NCBI GenBank assembly: GCA_964479665.1
Contig: CAYZNN010000002.1
Span: 103,389-167,388, forward strand
Length of the DNA stretch: 64,000 bases
Source: UBA2287 sp964479665
Lineage (GTDB): Bacteria > Bacteroidota > Bacteroidia > Bacteroidales > Tenuifilaceae
Reading direction: 5' to 3'
A program made the translations under genes and the position numbers. Every line of letters starts with the position of its first letter. The stretch's first letter is position 1. Shown one piece after another: positions 35,073 to 43,837 of this stretch. Under the pieces are notes generated by a model. The model searched no databases, was not told where the DNA came from, and saw only the letters and a list, made by a program, of their open reading frames with translations.

Positions 35073-35740
35073 AGCGTGCGCTTTTCATCCTACTACTTGT
35101 AAGCCCAATATTTGTTTTTGGGCAAACCCATATCGGGATTCGTTCGGCTTATAGTGTTTCGGGGGTTAGTTTCAACCCATCACTCGACCAGCGGTTGCTT
35201 TACGGAACATACGATGCAGGCATTTTAATTCGTCATTACAATTTAAAATACGTTGGCTTCCAGGGCGAAATAAACCTTTCGCAGCGTGGCTTTCGAATTC
35301 CAATAAACGATACAGTTCAGTTTAAGCGCAAGAATAGCTACCTTGAAATTCCAATATTCATGCAGGTAAAGTTCCAGAACAAAAGGTTCATGGCGCAGTT
35401 TCAAGCGGGTTGCTATGGGGCCTACCTTTGGGGTTCGAGTGTTGGTAGTAACGAAACAGGTAGCTACCAATTGTCGAGCTATAAATTCAATATCCTGAAG
35501 GATAATCGGTTCGATTACGGTTTGGTTGGCTCAGCTGGGCTTGGTGTAAACATCTCGTCGATTTCCTTAATTGCTGAATACCGCCTATACTACGGGTTAG
35601 CCGACCTTTACAAGCACACATACCCAAACAACCCTAGGCAATCGCAGCAAATATCGCAGGGCATTGGAGTTAGTTTAATATTTAACCCACAGGCAATTAC
35701 ACTCCGGAAAAAATCCAAGGCCAATCCTTTTGTTGAATAA
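35069..35740 (+). CDS. PorT-like outer-membrane beta-barrel
   Basis: A 223-residue protein with signal peptide MKRALFILLLVSPIFVFGQ and barrel strands typical of the PorT/outer-membrane-beta-barrel group: VGFQGEINLSQRGFRI, YLEIPIFMQVKFQNKRF, FDYGLVGSAGLGVNI and ISLIAEYRLYYGLAD. The basic C-terminal tail (TLRKKSKANPFVE) after the last strand is unusual for a barrel, which normally ends in an aromatic residue. PorT itself serves type IX secretion, but this relation is only at the fold level. Confidence 0.82.
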   Translation: MKRALFILLLVSPIFVFGQTHIGIRSAYSVSGVSFNPSLDQRLLYGTYDAGILIRHYNLKYVGFQGEINLSQRGFRIPINDTVQFKRKNSYLEIPIFMQVKFQNKRFMAQFQAGCYGAYLWGSSVGSNETGSYQLSSYKFNILKDNRFDYGLVGSAGLGVNISSISLIAEYRLYYGLADLYKHTYPNNPRQSQQISQGIGVSLIFNPQAITLRKKSKANPFVE

Positions 35741-35753
35741 CTCGCGAAAAACA

Positions 35754-36575
35754 ATGAAAACACTATTCTCAGTATCGTTACTATTTCTGGCAGTATGGGT
35801 TTCTGGACAAACCGTATTTGTTCAGGAGGGAAAAGCTTCGTTCTATGCCGACAAGTTTGAAGGGCAAGTTACTGCATCGGGCGAACGATACAGCCACCAA
35901 AAGGCTACCTGTGCGCACCTTTCTCTGCCTTTTGGCAGTTTGGTTAAAGTAACCAATCTGAGCAACAACCAGAGCGTTGTTGTGCGGGTAAACGATCGAG
36001 GTCCGTTTGTTGCTAACCGAATAATCGATTTAAGCCAATCGGTTGCCGGAAAACTAGGGTTTCTGTTGCAGGGAGTAACCGATGTTCGTATAGAATTGCT
36101 CGACGAAAAGGGAGAACTGGTACTGCCTCCGCCCAATGTAACTACACAAAAACCAGTTACAAATCCCGCTATTGCCTCTACAGAACCCCAGTCCAAACCC
36201 AATATTCCCGTTAAAGTTACCGACGAGAAACCCCTGCAAACCCCTCCTGCACAAGCTCCAATAAAAGAACAAACCGCCGAAACAGGCAAACAACCCGAAA
36301 GCGAGCTTTTCAGGGTTGAAATCGATAAAATTCCTGCAAAGGGTTTCACCGTTCAAATTGGAAGCTACCGCGAATTGGCCAACGTGCTTCGTATTGCCGA
36401 AGATTTAAAAACATCGTTACGAAAAGATGCGATAGTGCAAACCTCTACGCTCGCCAATGGCGACAAGGTGTACCGACTCATGGCTGGCCATTTCAGTTCG
36501 CGACGCGATGCGGAAACCTTCCGGGAGAAAGCACGAAAATTATACCCCGATTGCTTTATTGTGGAGCTTAAGTAG
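35754..36575 (+). CDS. rlpA: RlpA-like septal-ring lytic transglycosylase with SPOR domain
   Basis: A 273-residue envelope protein: signal peptide (MKTLFSVSLLFLAVWVSGQ), then a double-psi beta-barrel at about 25-115 with KASFYADKFEGQVTASGERY, TCAHLSLPFGSLVKVTN and VNDRGPF-ANRIIDLS. A Pro/Lys-rich linker follows, then a C-terminal SPOR domain at about 195-273 (GFTVQIGSYRELANV ... YRLMAGHFSSRRDAE) that binds denuded glycan at septa. The ATG at 35754 is preferred to a TTG at 35730 that would overlap the upstream gene and has no signal. Last gene of the four-gene run. Confidence 0.9.
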   Translation: MKTLFSVSLLFLAVWVSGQTVFVQEGKASFYADKFEGQVTASGERYSHQKATCAHLSLPFGSLVKVTNLSNNQSVVVRVNDRGPFVANRIIDLSQSVAGKLGFLLQGVTDVRIELLDEKGELVLPPPNVTTQKPVTNPAIASTEPQSKPNIPVKVTDEKPLQTPPAQAPIKEQTAETGKQPESELFRVEIDKIPAKGFTVQIGSYRELANVLRIAEDLKTSLRKDAIVQTSTLANGDKVYRLMAGHFSSRRDAETFREKARKLYPDCFIVELK

Positions 36576-36940
36576 TGTTGCCGGTTTTCGGTTGCCTGCC
36601 CTGAGGCTCCCGAAGGGTCAGTTTACAGTCTACAGTTGGCAGTTCTCTTCGGACCTCGGACTTCCCGTATAGGACTTCCCGCTTCTGTCTTCTGTTATCA
36701 AAACATCCAACATCAAATAACTTATTAACCAAATAACTCAAAAACCCAATTTTACACTGAGTTGCGATGCCCTGAGTTTTTCGAAGGGTCGAAGGGGTCA
36801 GTCGGCAGTTGTCGGTTGCTCGCCCTGAGGCTTCCGAAGGGTCAGTTACTTGCCCTGAGGCCCTCGAAGGGTCGGTTCTCTGTTCCGTTGTTCTTCTGTT
36901 CCTCTCTTTCAACTCCGTCATAAAAGGTATAAAAAGCAAA
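36576..36940. repeat. Intergenic repeat region with four CCCTGAG-N5-CGAAGGG palindromes
   Basis: This gap carries copies of a 19-bp imperfect palindrome at 36599-36617, 36770-36788, 36823-36841 and 36853-36871. Outer arms CCCTGAG and CGAAGGG are constant while the five central bases vary. Each is flanked by TCAGT, TCGGT or similar, and by short runs such as GGTCAGTCGGCAGTTGTCGG. The arms pair as CCCT/AGGG and G/C with a tandem G-A mismatch. No protein-coding ORF is supported here. Same family as copies near 42.2 kb and 63.9 kb. Confidence 0.85.
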
Positions 36941-36993
36941 GGCGGCCTAACGGCCGCCCTTACTATGCTTACTTAACGATTTAAAAATCGTTA
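36941..36993 (-). terminator. Terminator region of the type IX cargo gene
   Basis: GGCGGCC and GGCCGCC (36941-36947, 36952-36958) form a 7-bp GC stem with a TAAC loop, followed on the minus strand by CCTTTGCTTTTT. A second A/T-rich hairpin (TAACGATTT with AAATCGTTA, 36974-36993) lies just after the stop codon. Confidence 0.65.
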
Positions 36994-37001
36994 GGGTTAA
37001 T

Positions 37002-40000
37002 TTACTTCTTAACCATTTTACGAACCAGACGCTCACCGTTGGCAGCCTCGAAGGTTACCAAGTAAACACCTGCTGGCAACGAAGCAGTTTCAATGCTACC
37101 TGCACCATTGGTGGTTATATCGAGAACGTTTTGGCCAATTATATTGGCTACCACAATGCGGCTTACAACAGCAGGATTGCTAATGCTAATGCTGTTGGTG
37201 AAGGGGTTGGGGTATGCGCTAAAGTTGGCGAAGGTATTGGTGTTAACGCCAACCAGATTCAAGGTTATGGGAAGTGTAACGTCTTCATTGGTAATGGTTA
37301 CATCTCCAGTAACAGCAACATATCCCTCTTTACCTACTTCGTAACCGTAGGTGCCGGGTAGCAGGTTGGCGAACACATACGATCCGGCAGGAGCCGCAGT
37401 ACCGTTGAAAGTTACAACGGCATCGGTAATGGGGTTCGATTCAGCATCAACTACGTTGAAGGTTACAGTGTAGGTAATGAGTACCAAAGTAATATCAACA
37501 GTAATATCCTGGTCAACAACCGTAGCAATGCCGTTGAGCGTGTAGTAACCATCTTTCGAAATGAGGTACGAGTAATTGCCGGGTTCGTAAACAGTAAATA
37601 CATACTCACCCGGATCGCCAGTAACACCGTTGAACCGAATTACAGCATCGTCGATAGGATTGCTATCCTGGTCAACCACTACAAAAGTTACATCGTAATG
37701 TACAGGAATTAGAGCAACGTCGATAGTCAGATTATCATCAACTACAACAAATGAACCGGTGAAAGTGAAGTAACCATCGCGGGCAACAGAGTAATTGTAA
37801 TTTCCAGGTTCATATAGGAAAATGTATTCGCCCGAACCAAACTCTTCACCTTCAATTGTAATGGTTGCATCCTCAATTGGGTTGCCAGTAGTAGCATCGG
37901 TAACATTAAACAGAACCAAAACTTTGCTACCCAGGTCGAGAGTTAGGGTATAGATTGCAGGCTCGCCCAAATCGAAGAAAATTTCGAAATCTAGATCAAT
38001 TGTTGCTTTTACGCCCTTCTTACTGAAAATATTCGAAGTGAGCAAAGTAAGCTCTGCGGTAGCACCATTGATATCGGTAATTACGTACTCATCGCCTTCA
38101 TTAAGTTCCCTGTTGCCCGAAGGATCGTGAAGAATAATTGATGTAACACTTGTAGCATCGTTCCAGGTAATAACTGTAACCATGTCATCTGGATTCTCGA
38201 GTTCGGTTGTACCCGAGGCTGGATCGATTGTAGCCGAAACAACCCCGCGGAAGTTGGCATAAATCTCAATGTCAGCAACAACAGTGTGTGTGAGGGTTGC
38301 GTCAACACCCATGATATTAGCATCGCCATCGGTCCAGTTTTCAAATAGGAATCCTTCGTTGGCAGAAGCTGTGAGTTCCAATTCGGTGTTCTCCTCAATA
38401 TAGAGGTTCCAGTTTTCTTGTCCGTTAACCAAACCTGCTCCCGCAGGGTTAACTGCAACGGTTACATCGTAGGCTACGTATGGAACGCCCCAAATTGAAA
38501 AATCGGTAGATCCCTGATTAACACCTAGTGTAGTTAATGCAGTCCAGTTGGTTGCTCCAACATTAAACGCATTGGGGTTGTCGCGCAGCATGGCCTGGCC
38601 ATAAAATAGAGGAGTCATAGTTTTCCAATTCCAACGGCCAGCAGTAAGTTCGCTTGCAGTTGGGTAATTTCCTACAACAACTAACCAGTAGTGACCACCT
38701 TCAAGTATCAGTGGCTCTTCGAAAACCAGCTGCTGATGGGTAGGATCAGTTACGGGTACAATGGCTTCGTAAACCACGTCACCAGGAGCACCAGCGTTAT
38801 TTGCATAAACTATAACCTTAAAGTTGGTGGGGTCGGTTGTTCCAGTTTTAAATCCGTTGGTAGCAATACTATCGATTTTCCACTCACCAGCTGGTAGAAT
38901 GAAGTCGTCGGCAGTTTCAATTAAACCATTGGCAAGGGCACCAAGATTGGTTGCAACAATACCCGAAGTGCTTCCGGAAACATCGATATTCCAGCCCCAA
39001 AGCAAACCTTCAACCACATCGGTAGCTTTATCTGCGAAGTTGTTCGACATGTTTTGGTCGGTTGCCAATTCGGCCTCTACTTCAATACTAAAAGATCCAA
39101 CAGCAGAGGGAATCCACTCACCTAAGGCAACGGCTAATTGTTGACTTGCGTCAAGAGTAACGCTTTCAGTATTGGTATACACCTCGGCGTCGGTTTCATC
39201 GTACACGGTTACGGTAACATCGAAAGTGTTTTCGCTTAAGCCAGGGTTGTTAACTACTGCGCCCAATTCAACAGGAACATCGACTCCGGTAAATGCAGGA
39301 GCAATAACCGACTTAACTTCAACATCGTTGTTGTAAAGTTCTACCAAACTTACATTATCGAAGTACAGTGCCCACATATTGGCATCGCTATAACCATGGA
39401 ATCCAAGGCAGTAGTTACCATCAGCCTCAACAGTAAATGTTGTTTCAGAAAGTACATAGGTAGTATTGGTAAGGGTGCCTAGGTCTACCAAAGGATCTAC
39501 CTCCATATTGGCTGAACCAGCTGCAGTACCAATATGCACTTTTAATTTTTCTGCATAAGATGCGGACCTTGCACGATAGTAGAACGAAAGCTTATAGGTT
39601 TTACCCGTTTCGAGAGCTACTAATGGACTAAAAGCCCAGTCGTTCGAGGCTAAAGAAACATTATAGGTTAGAGCCATTGAGTTAGGTGCACTATTGGGGA
39701 ATGCTGTGGAAGTAACCCAAACATTAGCGTCGCCATTTCCATTCTCAACGCTCCAAAGTGCTGGCAGCGCAGGCGCTGTAACACCGTCGAAGTTCTCTGA
39801 ATAGGGAACCGTTTTGGGTGCGTAAGCGGTTACAACCTTGGTGGTTGCATTGTTTTCGGCATTGGCATCGCCACCCAAATCGGTAGCTACGGTAATGGTA
39901 TAATTGCCAGCAGTAGCAAAGTTGAAATTGGTAACCGTTACATTGGTGGTTGCTCCACCAGCAAGGGTACCAGTCCAGTTGTACGATCCGGTTGTTCCGT

Positions 40001-41771
40001 TAATGTCCCAATCGATGTTTACATCGGTAACTTCACTTGAACCAAAGTTTTTGAGGGTTACAATTACATCCGCAGCACCGGCATAGAACGAGCTGGCTGG
40101 TGCTGTAATGGCGGTAATACCCACGTCGGTTGGAATAACCTCGGTTACTTCAACGTTGTCAATAGCTATATAATTTACATCGGGGTCTGAATACCCGTGG
40201 AAGCCAATTACATAGTTTCCGGTTGTTGGAACGGTAAACATAACCTCCATAGCAGTATAGGCGGCAATGAGCATATTGTCGTTGTCCCAAATGGGTTCAA
40301 CATCCATAGAAGCCGAAGCTTGAGCGGTACCCAAATGAACTTTCATTTTTTCTGGAACTCCGGAATACCCTGGCGCTTTTACATGGAATGCCAATTTGTA
40401 TATTTTACCTGCTTCAAGTGCCATGTAGGGGGTAAACGCCCAGTCGTTTTTTGGCAAAATTGAATGGTAACTTAACGCTAAGAAATTGGGAGCCGATACT
40501 GCACCAATTATTCCGCTATTACCAGTTACCCAGTTAACAGAGGTAGTTTCGCGACCCCAGAAATTTGGTAATGCTGGTACTGTTACGCCATCGAAGTTTT
40601 GGGTTACCGGAACGGCATAAGGTTGGTAGAAAGAAGCTACTTTGGTAAATGTATTGTTAGCAGCATTCCCGTCGCCAGCCATATTGGCAGTAATGGTAAT
40701 AATGTAATCGCCAGCTGTTGTAAAATCGTAACCCGTTTGGATGGTAACATCCTCGGTTGCTCCAGCAGCAAGGGTTCCGGTCCAGTTGTATGTGCCAACG
40801 GTGCCATTAATGTCCCAATTTATGTCGCAAGCGGTCATCTCAGTGGTACCGCTATTCTTAAGGGTAGCTACAACATTATAGTTACCAACCAAACCGTTTG
40901 CGGGAGCGGGAATTGCAGTTATTTGAGCATCAACGGCAAAGGGCTCTCTGAATATAAATTTTAGGCCAGAAACCGGTAAAACTGTAGATGATAATGCACA
41001 CGTAGCTGTGTTTACTGTACCAGCAGTAGTTGCAGCCCAATCGGTTGTGGTAGTTCTGTTTACGAAATCGGCAGCAACCGCTCCTCGTATACCAACCTGT
41101 ACGGTTTGAGCCGTGCTGGCTTTTGTAAATGGACCATATACAAATGCTATTCTATTTGTAGTTTCGTAAAGTTTAATTTGAAAATTATAGCTGTCTCCGG
41201 TTGATGAAGTGCTGTAACTTCTATAGTTCTTCCACTGAATTGTGAATATTCTATTAGGAGCTACTCCTTCGAGTAAAGTCATTAATTCTGCACCGGCTTG
41301 CGCGTTTAAGTCTCTGTTTAAGGGAGACAAAACATTATTGGTAGCTCCAGAACTCAACGCTGTATAACTAGAACTAACAGTTGCACCAAGCGCTGCAAAA
41401 CCATTGCTGTTTATGCTTACCTGGGTATATTCAGTGCCATTGTATGTAAAGGGAAATCCAATATTGATGGCATTGAAACTTTGGTCGTCATTGGTAGTAG
41501 TTCCATGAACAGTTCCTCCTGAAATCTCTACGTAGGTATCCGATTCTTGAACAAAAATGTAAGGAGTAGTCCATGCCTTTGAACCTACAACTGGTAAGCT
41601 AAGCTGCTCAGCCATTGGCTCAATGTTGGTTCCCTTAATAAATGGAACTGGGTGAATTTTTTCAACCGGTTTCTGCTCCCGGTAGGGGCTGGTGGCTTCA
41701 AATGTTGGTTTCTGAGCGAATGCCCAACCAGCAACAAGATAAGCGGTTAAGGTTAATAAAGTTTTTCTCAT
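37002..41771 (-). CDS. Large surface protein secreted by the type IX system, with adhesin-like repeats
   Basis: The 1589 residues start with a signal peptide (MRKTLLTLTAYLVAGWAFA) and end in a Por-type sorting tail: FANFSAYPNPFTNSISISNP, VANIIGQNVLDI, LPAGVYLVTFEAANGERLVR and KMVKK. Between them are a beta N-terminal region (60-275), then alternating CARDB-like domains (for example NVVATLKNSGTTEMTACDI) and cleaved-adhesin/choice-of-anchor domains (NFDGVTVPALPNFWGRET, NFDGVTAPALPALWSVEN), the pair duplicated. After these come a bacterial-repeat domain (FENWTDGDANIMGVD), an X2-like domain, and three PEGA-like repeats of about 80 residues (DATTGNPIEDATITIEG, DQDSNPIDDAVIRFNG, DAESNPITDAVVTFNG). 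No protease or glycosidase motif. Likely an adhesin or structural surface protein. Confidence 0.92.
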   Translation of the reverse strand: MRKTLLTLTAYLVAGWAFAQKPTFEATSPYREQKPVEKIHPVPFIKGTNIEPMAEQLSLPVVGSKAWTTPYIFVQESDTYVEISGGTVHGTTTNDDQSFNAINIGFPFTYNGTEYTQVSINSNGFAALGATVSSSYTALSSGATNNVLSPLNRDLNAQAGAELMTLLEGVAPNRIFTIQWKNYRSYSTSSTGDSYNFQIKLYETTNRIAFVYGPFTKASTAQTVQVGIRGAVAADFVNRTTTTDWAATTAGTVNTATCALSSTVLPVSGLKFIFREPFAVDAQITAIPAPANGLVGNYNVVATLKNSGTTEMTACDINWDINGTVGTYNWTGTLAAGATEDVTIQTGYDFTTAGDYIITITANMAGDGNAANNTFTKVASFYQPYAVPVTQNFDGVTVPALPNFWGRETTSVNWVTGNSGIIGAVSAPNFLALSYHSILPKNDWAFTPYMALEAGKIYKLAFHVKAPGYSGVPEKMKVHLGTAQASASMDVEPIWDNDNMLIAAYTAMEVMFTVPTTGNYVIGFHGYSDPDVNYIAIDNVEVTEVIPTDVGITAITAPASSFYAGAADVIVTLKNFGSSEVTDVNIDWDINGTTGSYNWTGTLAGGATTNVTVTNFNFATAGNYTITVATDLGGDANAENNATTKVVTAYAPKTVPYSENFDGVTAPALPALWSVENGNGDANVWVTSTAFPNSAPNSMALTYNVSLASNDWAFSPLVALETGKTYKLSFYYRARSASYAEKLKVHIGTAAGSANMEVDPLVDLGTLTNTTYVLSETTFTVEADGNYCLGFHGYSDANMWALYFDNVSLVELYNNDVEVKSVIAPAFTGVDVPVELGAVVNNPGLSENTFDVTVTVYDETDAEVYTNTESVTLDASQQLAVALGEWIPSAVGSFSIEVEAELATDQNMSNNFADKATDVVEGLLWGWNIDVSGSTSGIVATNLGALANGLIETADDFILPAGEWKIDSIATNGFKTGTTDPTNFKVIVYANNAGAPGDVVYEAIVPVTDPTHQQLVFEEPLILEGGHYWLVVVGNYPTASELTAGRWNWKTMTPLFYGQAMLRDNPNAFNVGATNWTALTTLGVNQGSTDFSIWGVPYVAYDVTVAVNPAGAGLVNGQENWNLYIEENTELELTASANEGFLFENWTDGDANIMGVDATLTHTVVADIEIYANFRGVVSATIDPASGTTELENPDDMVTVITWNDATSVTSIILHDPSGNRELNEGDEYVITDINGATAELTLLTSNIFSKKGVKATIDLDFEIFFDLGEPAIYTLTLDLGSKVLVLFNVTDATTGNPIEDATITIEGEEFGSGEYIFLYEPGNYNYSVARDGYFTFTGSFVVVDDNLTIDVALIPVHYDVTFVVVDQDSNPIDDAVIRFNGVTGDPGEYVFTVYEPGNYSYLISKDGYYTLNGIATVVDQDITVDITLVLITYTVTFNVVDAESNPITDAVVTFNGTAAPAGSYVFANLLPGTYGYEVGKEGYVAVTGDVTITNEDVTLPITLNLVGVNTNTFANFSAYPNPFTNSISISNPAVVSRIVVANIIGQNVLDITTNGAGSIETASLPAGVYLVTFEAANGERLVRKMVKK

Positions 41772-42356
41772 AATTTATAGGTTTTAGTTTGTAAATTGGT
41801 TTTTAGGTTAGTCCCATTCCCCTCCTGGAGGGTAACAGTTCCTGCGGTTTAAAGGTTATTACGCTTCATGTCATAGGCATTTCCATTTTTAAATTGGCCT
41901 TACAAGTTAAAAAATTATTCGGTATAAAAAAGGGGGATCCCACTTTTCACTATTTTTTTTGCTGGTATCAATTCCCCTTTTCAAACCAAAAACCTAAATA
42001 ACAATTAATTAAATGCATTTAGCTGTTTTTTTTTAAGTTTTACTGATTTCAATCGATTTCGGAATGGAAATTATGAATGTTAAATGATGGGGGACTGTAG
42101 TTCGTTGATAGTTGATGGTGGTTTGTTGATAGTGATTCGTTGATTGTTAATGGTTACTTGCCCTGAGGCTCCGTTGCCCTGAGTTGATTGTGACTCGTTG
42201 ATGGTTGCTCGCCCTGAGGCTCCCGAAGGGTCGGTTCTATTGTTCTGTTGTTTGTTGATTGTTGTTCGTTTAATCCACATCTCTTCGGTCTTCAGTCTAC
42301 ATTAACTCAATAACTCAATCAACTTATAACTATCTTTGCAAAATAAAACTCGCAGT
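41772..42356. repeat. Intergenic gap with one intact and one rearranged CCCTGAG palindrome
   Basis: The first 300 bases are the AT-rich leader of the minus-strand surface protein, with no ORF. At 42212-42230 is a complete 19-bp palindrome identical to the copy at 36599. At 42161-42184 is a broken version in which CCCTGAGGCTCC runs into GTTG and then CCCTGAG. Around them are imperfect repeats of GTTGATNGTTGATGGT/TCGTTGAT-type words (42091-42200). A -7 box for the exchanger ends the gap. Confidence 0.8.
42331..42338 (+). promoter_or_regulatory. -7 box of the Ca2+/Na+ exchanger gene
   Basis: TATCTTTG matches TAnnTTTG, 18 bp upstream of the ATG at 42357. It rules out the in-frame TTG at 42336 as start. 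Confidence 0.6.
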
Positions 42357-43316
42357 ATGCTTTTAGATTTTCTGTTCATTACGTTAGGTATGGCTCTCCT
42401 CATTTTCTCGGCCAACTGGTTGGTTGAGGGTGCCTCTTCGGTTGCTGCTCGTTTTGGAGTGCCCCATCTCACCATTGGGCTTACCGTGGTCGCCTTTGGT
42501 ACTTCTATACCCGAACTTATGGTTAATATTCTAGCCTCTACTTCGGGAAATAGTGGGTTGGCTATTGGAAATGTTGTAGGAAGCAACACCATCAACGTTT
42601 TTCTTATTCTGGGCATTGCGGCTATAGTAAAACCCTTGCGGGTTCAGAGTAAAACCGTTCGGGTTGAAATTCCATTCAGCCTGCTTGCGGCTGTGGTGCT
42701 TTTCATTTCAGCCAACGACATGCTGCTCGATGGTTCAAGCGAATCGGTGCTTACCCGCACCGATGGGCTTACGCTACTTTGCTTTTTTGTCATTTTTTTG
42801 TACTACACTTTCCGTTCGGCCAAAGCCGATGCGTTAGCTCCGGCAACCGAAGTGAAGCAGCGACACATTGGTTTAAGCATAGCAATGATAGTTGCTGGAA
42901 TAATTGGATTATTTGGCGGTGGTAAGCTTATTGTCGATGCAGCAGTATCCATTTCGCGAATGCTGGGCGTTTCCGATACACTTATTGGATTAACCGTGGT
43001 GGCAATTGGAACTTCGCTCCCCGAACTTGCAACTTCGGTGGTAGCTGCATACAAAGGGAACTCCGATATTGCTGTTGGAAATGTTGTTGGCTCAAACATT
43101 TTTAATGTTTTCTTTATATTAGGAATTTCAAGTATAATAAGTCCTTTACCTTTACATTCTGCTGCTAACATCGATTTATTTTTAACCTGCCTGGCATCGG
43201 TGCTACTTTTCGTTTTTGCGGTAGCTGGTCCTGGCCGCCAAATCGACCGCAGGGAGGGTGCTGCTTTTGTTTTAATTTACATTGGATACCTATTCTACTT
43301 AACTACGGCGGCCTAA
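42357..43316 (+). CDS. Calcium/sodium antiporter (CaCA family, YrbG-like)
   Basis: A 319-residue inner-membrane exchanger made of two Na_Ca_ex halves. The two alpha-repeat motifs are LTIGLTVVAFGTSIPELMVN and TLIGLTVVAIGTSLPELATS, each followed by GNVVGSNTINVFLIL or GNVVGSNIFNVFFIL. The acidic Glu of the SxPE motif is present in both. About ten hydrophobic helices are visible. A short membrane protein follows 12 bp later. No regulatory domain is present. Confidence 0.93.
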   Translation: MLLDFLFITLGMALLIFSANWLVEGASSVAARFGVPHLTIGLTVVAFGTSIPELMVNILASTSGNSGLAIGNVVGSNTINVFLILGIAAIVKPLRVQSKTVRVEIPFSLLAAVVLFISANDMLLDGSSESVLTRTDGLTLLCFFVIFLYYTFRSAKADALAPATEVKQRHIGLSIAMIVAGIIGLFGGGKLIVDAAVSISRMLGVSDTLIGLTVVAIGTSLPELATSVVAAYKGNSDIAVGNVVGSNIFNVFFILGISSIISPLPLHSAANIDLFLTCLASVLLFVFAVAGPGRQIDRREGAAFVLIYIGYLFYLTTAA

Positions 43317-43328
43317 TTTAAACGCACA

Positions 43329-43754
43329 ATGAATTACTCCCTCTTTTTACATTGGCGAAGCAATTTGGTGGGTTCGCAACGGGCCTATTTTATTAATTTT
43401 CTTCTCACCATTCTGGGTGGCTCGCTTTACAGTTTCAATTTGGTAAAATCGCCCGTAATGCTTCTGGCTTTCGGCGTTGTTTCTCCAGTAATTTTCACCC
43501 TGTGCGCTTATGCTTCCATTGGGTATCTTAAAAACCAAATAGATAAACCCGAATTTCCGAACATTCTCTTTTCTCGCTATGGAAGCTTCCTCGCCATGAC
43601 TCTCGATCTGCTTCTGACTGGCGCGTTGGCGGCCCTAATCCATTTCAATGTGCTCAACTACCTGTTCTTCCGTTTCCTTCAAACCGTTTTTTTACCCATG
43701 GTTTCGCTCTCGCTGCTGCGCTTTTTGCATATTGTGTCGAAAATGAATGAATAA
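43329..43754 (+). CDS. Small four-helix membrane protein of unknown function
   Basis: A 141-residue protein with four predicted membrane segments: about 21-41 (FINFLLTILGGSLYSFNLV), 44-66 (VMLLAFGVVSPVIFTLCAYA), 86-108 (FLAMTLDLLLTGALAALIHF) and 112-132 (YLFFRFLQTVFLPMVSLSLL). No signature motif was recognised. It starts 12 bp after the exchanger, so it is likely in the same transcript, and could be an accessory subunit, although nothing in the sequence shows that. Confidence 0.7.
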   Translation: MNYSLFLHWRSNLVGSQRAYFINFLLTILGGSLYSFNLVKSPVMLLAFGVVSPVIFTLCAYASIGYLKNQIDKPEFPNILFSRYGSFLAMTLDLLLTGALAALIHFNVLNYLFFRFLQTVFLPMVSLSLLRFLHIVSKMNE

Positions 43755-43802
43755 TAGCAGAAAAGGATAAATTTCCAGCTTAAAAAAATTCAATTTTTAA
43801 AG

Positions 43803-43810
43803 TATCTTTG
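43803..43810 (+). promoter_or_regulatory. -7 box of the AsmA gene
   Basis: TATCTTTG, exact TAnnTTTG, 28 bp before the ATG at 43838. Confidence 0.6.
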
Positions 43811-43837
43811 GTTCAAACCCTTTTATTACAGTTTGAC

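Noticed and set aside
36599..36871. CRISPR array
   Set aside because: The 19-bp units are irregularly spaced (11 to 152 bp), variable in the centre and lack uniform spacers or nearby cas genes.
36568..36939. A 123-codon minus-strand ORF across the palindrome cluster
   Set aside because: Its sequence is just translated repeats (repeated RATD/QVTDPS words), with no family features.
38824..41000. Several 60-120-codon ORFs antisense to the large surface protein
   Set aside because: They are shadows of a repetitive, Thr/Asn-rich gene, with no start signals or recognisable motifs.
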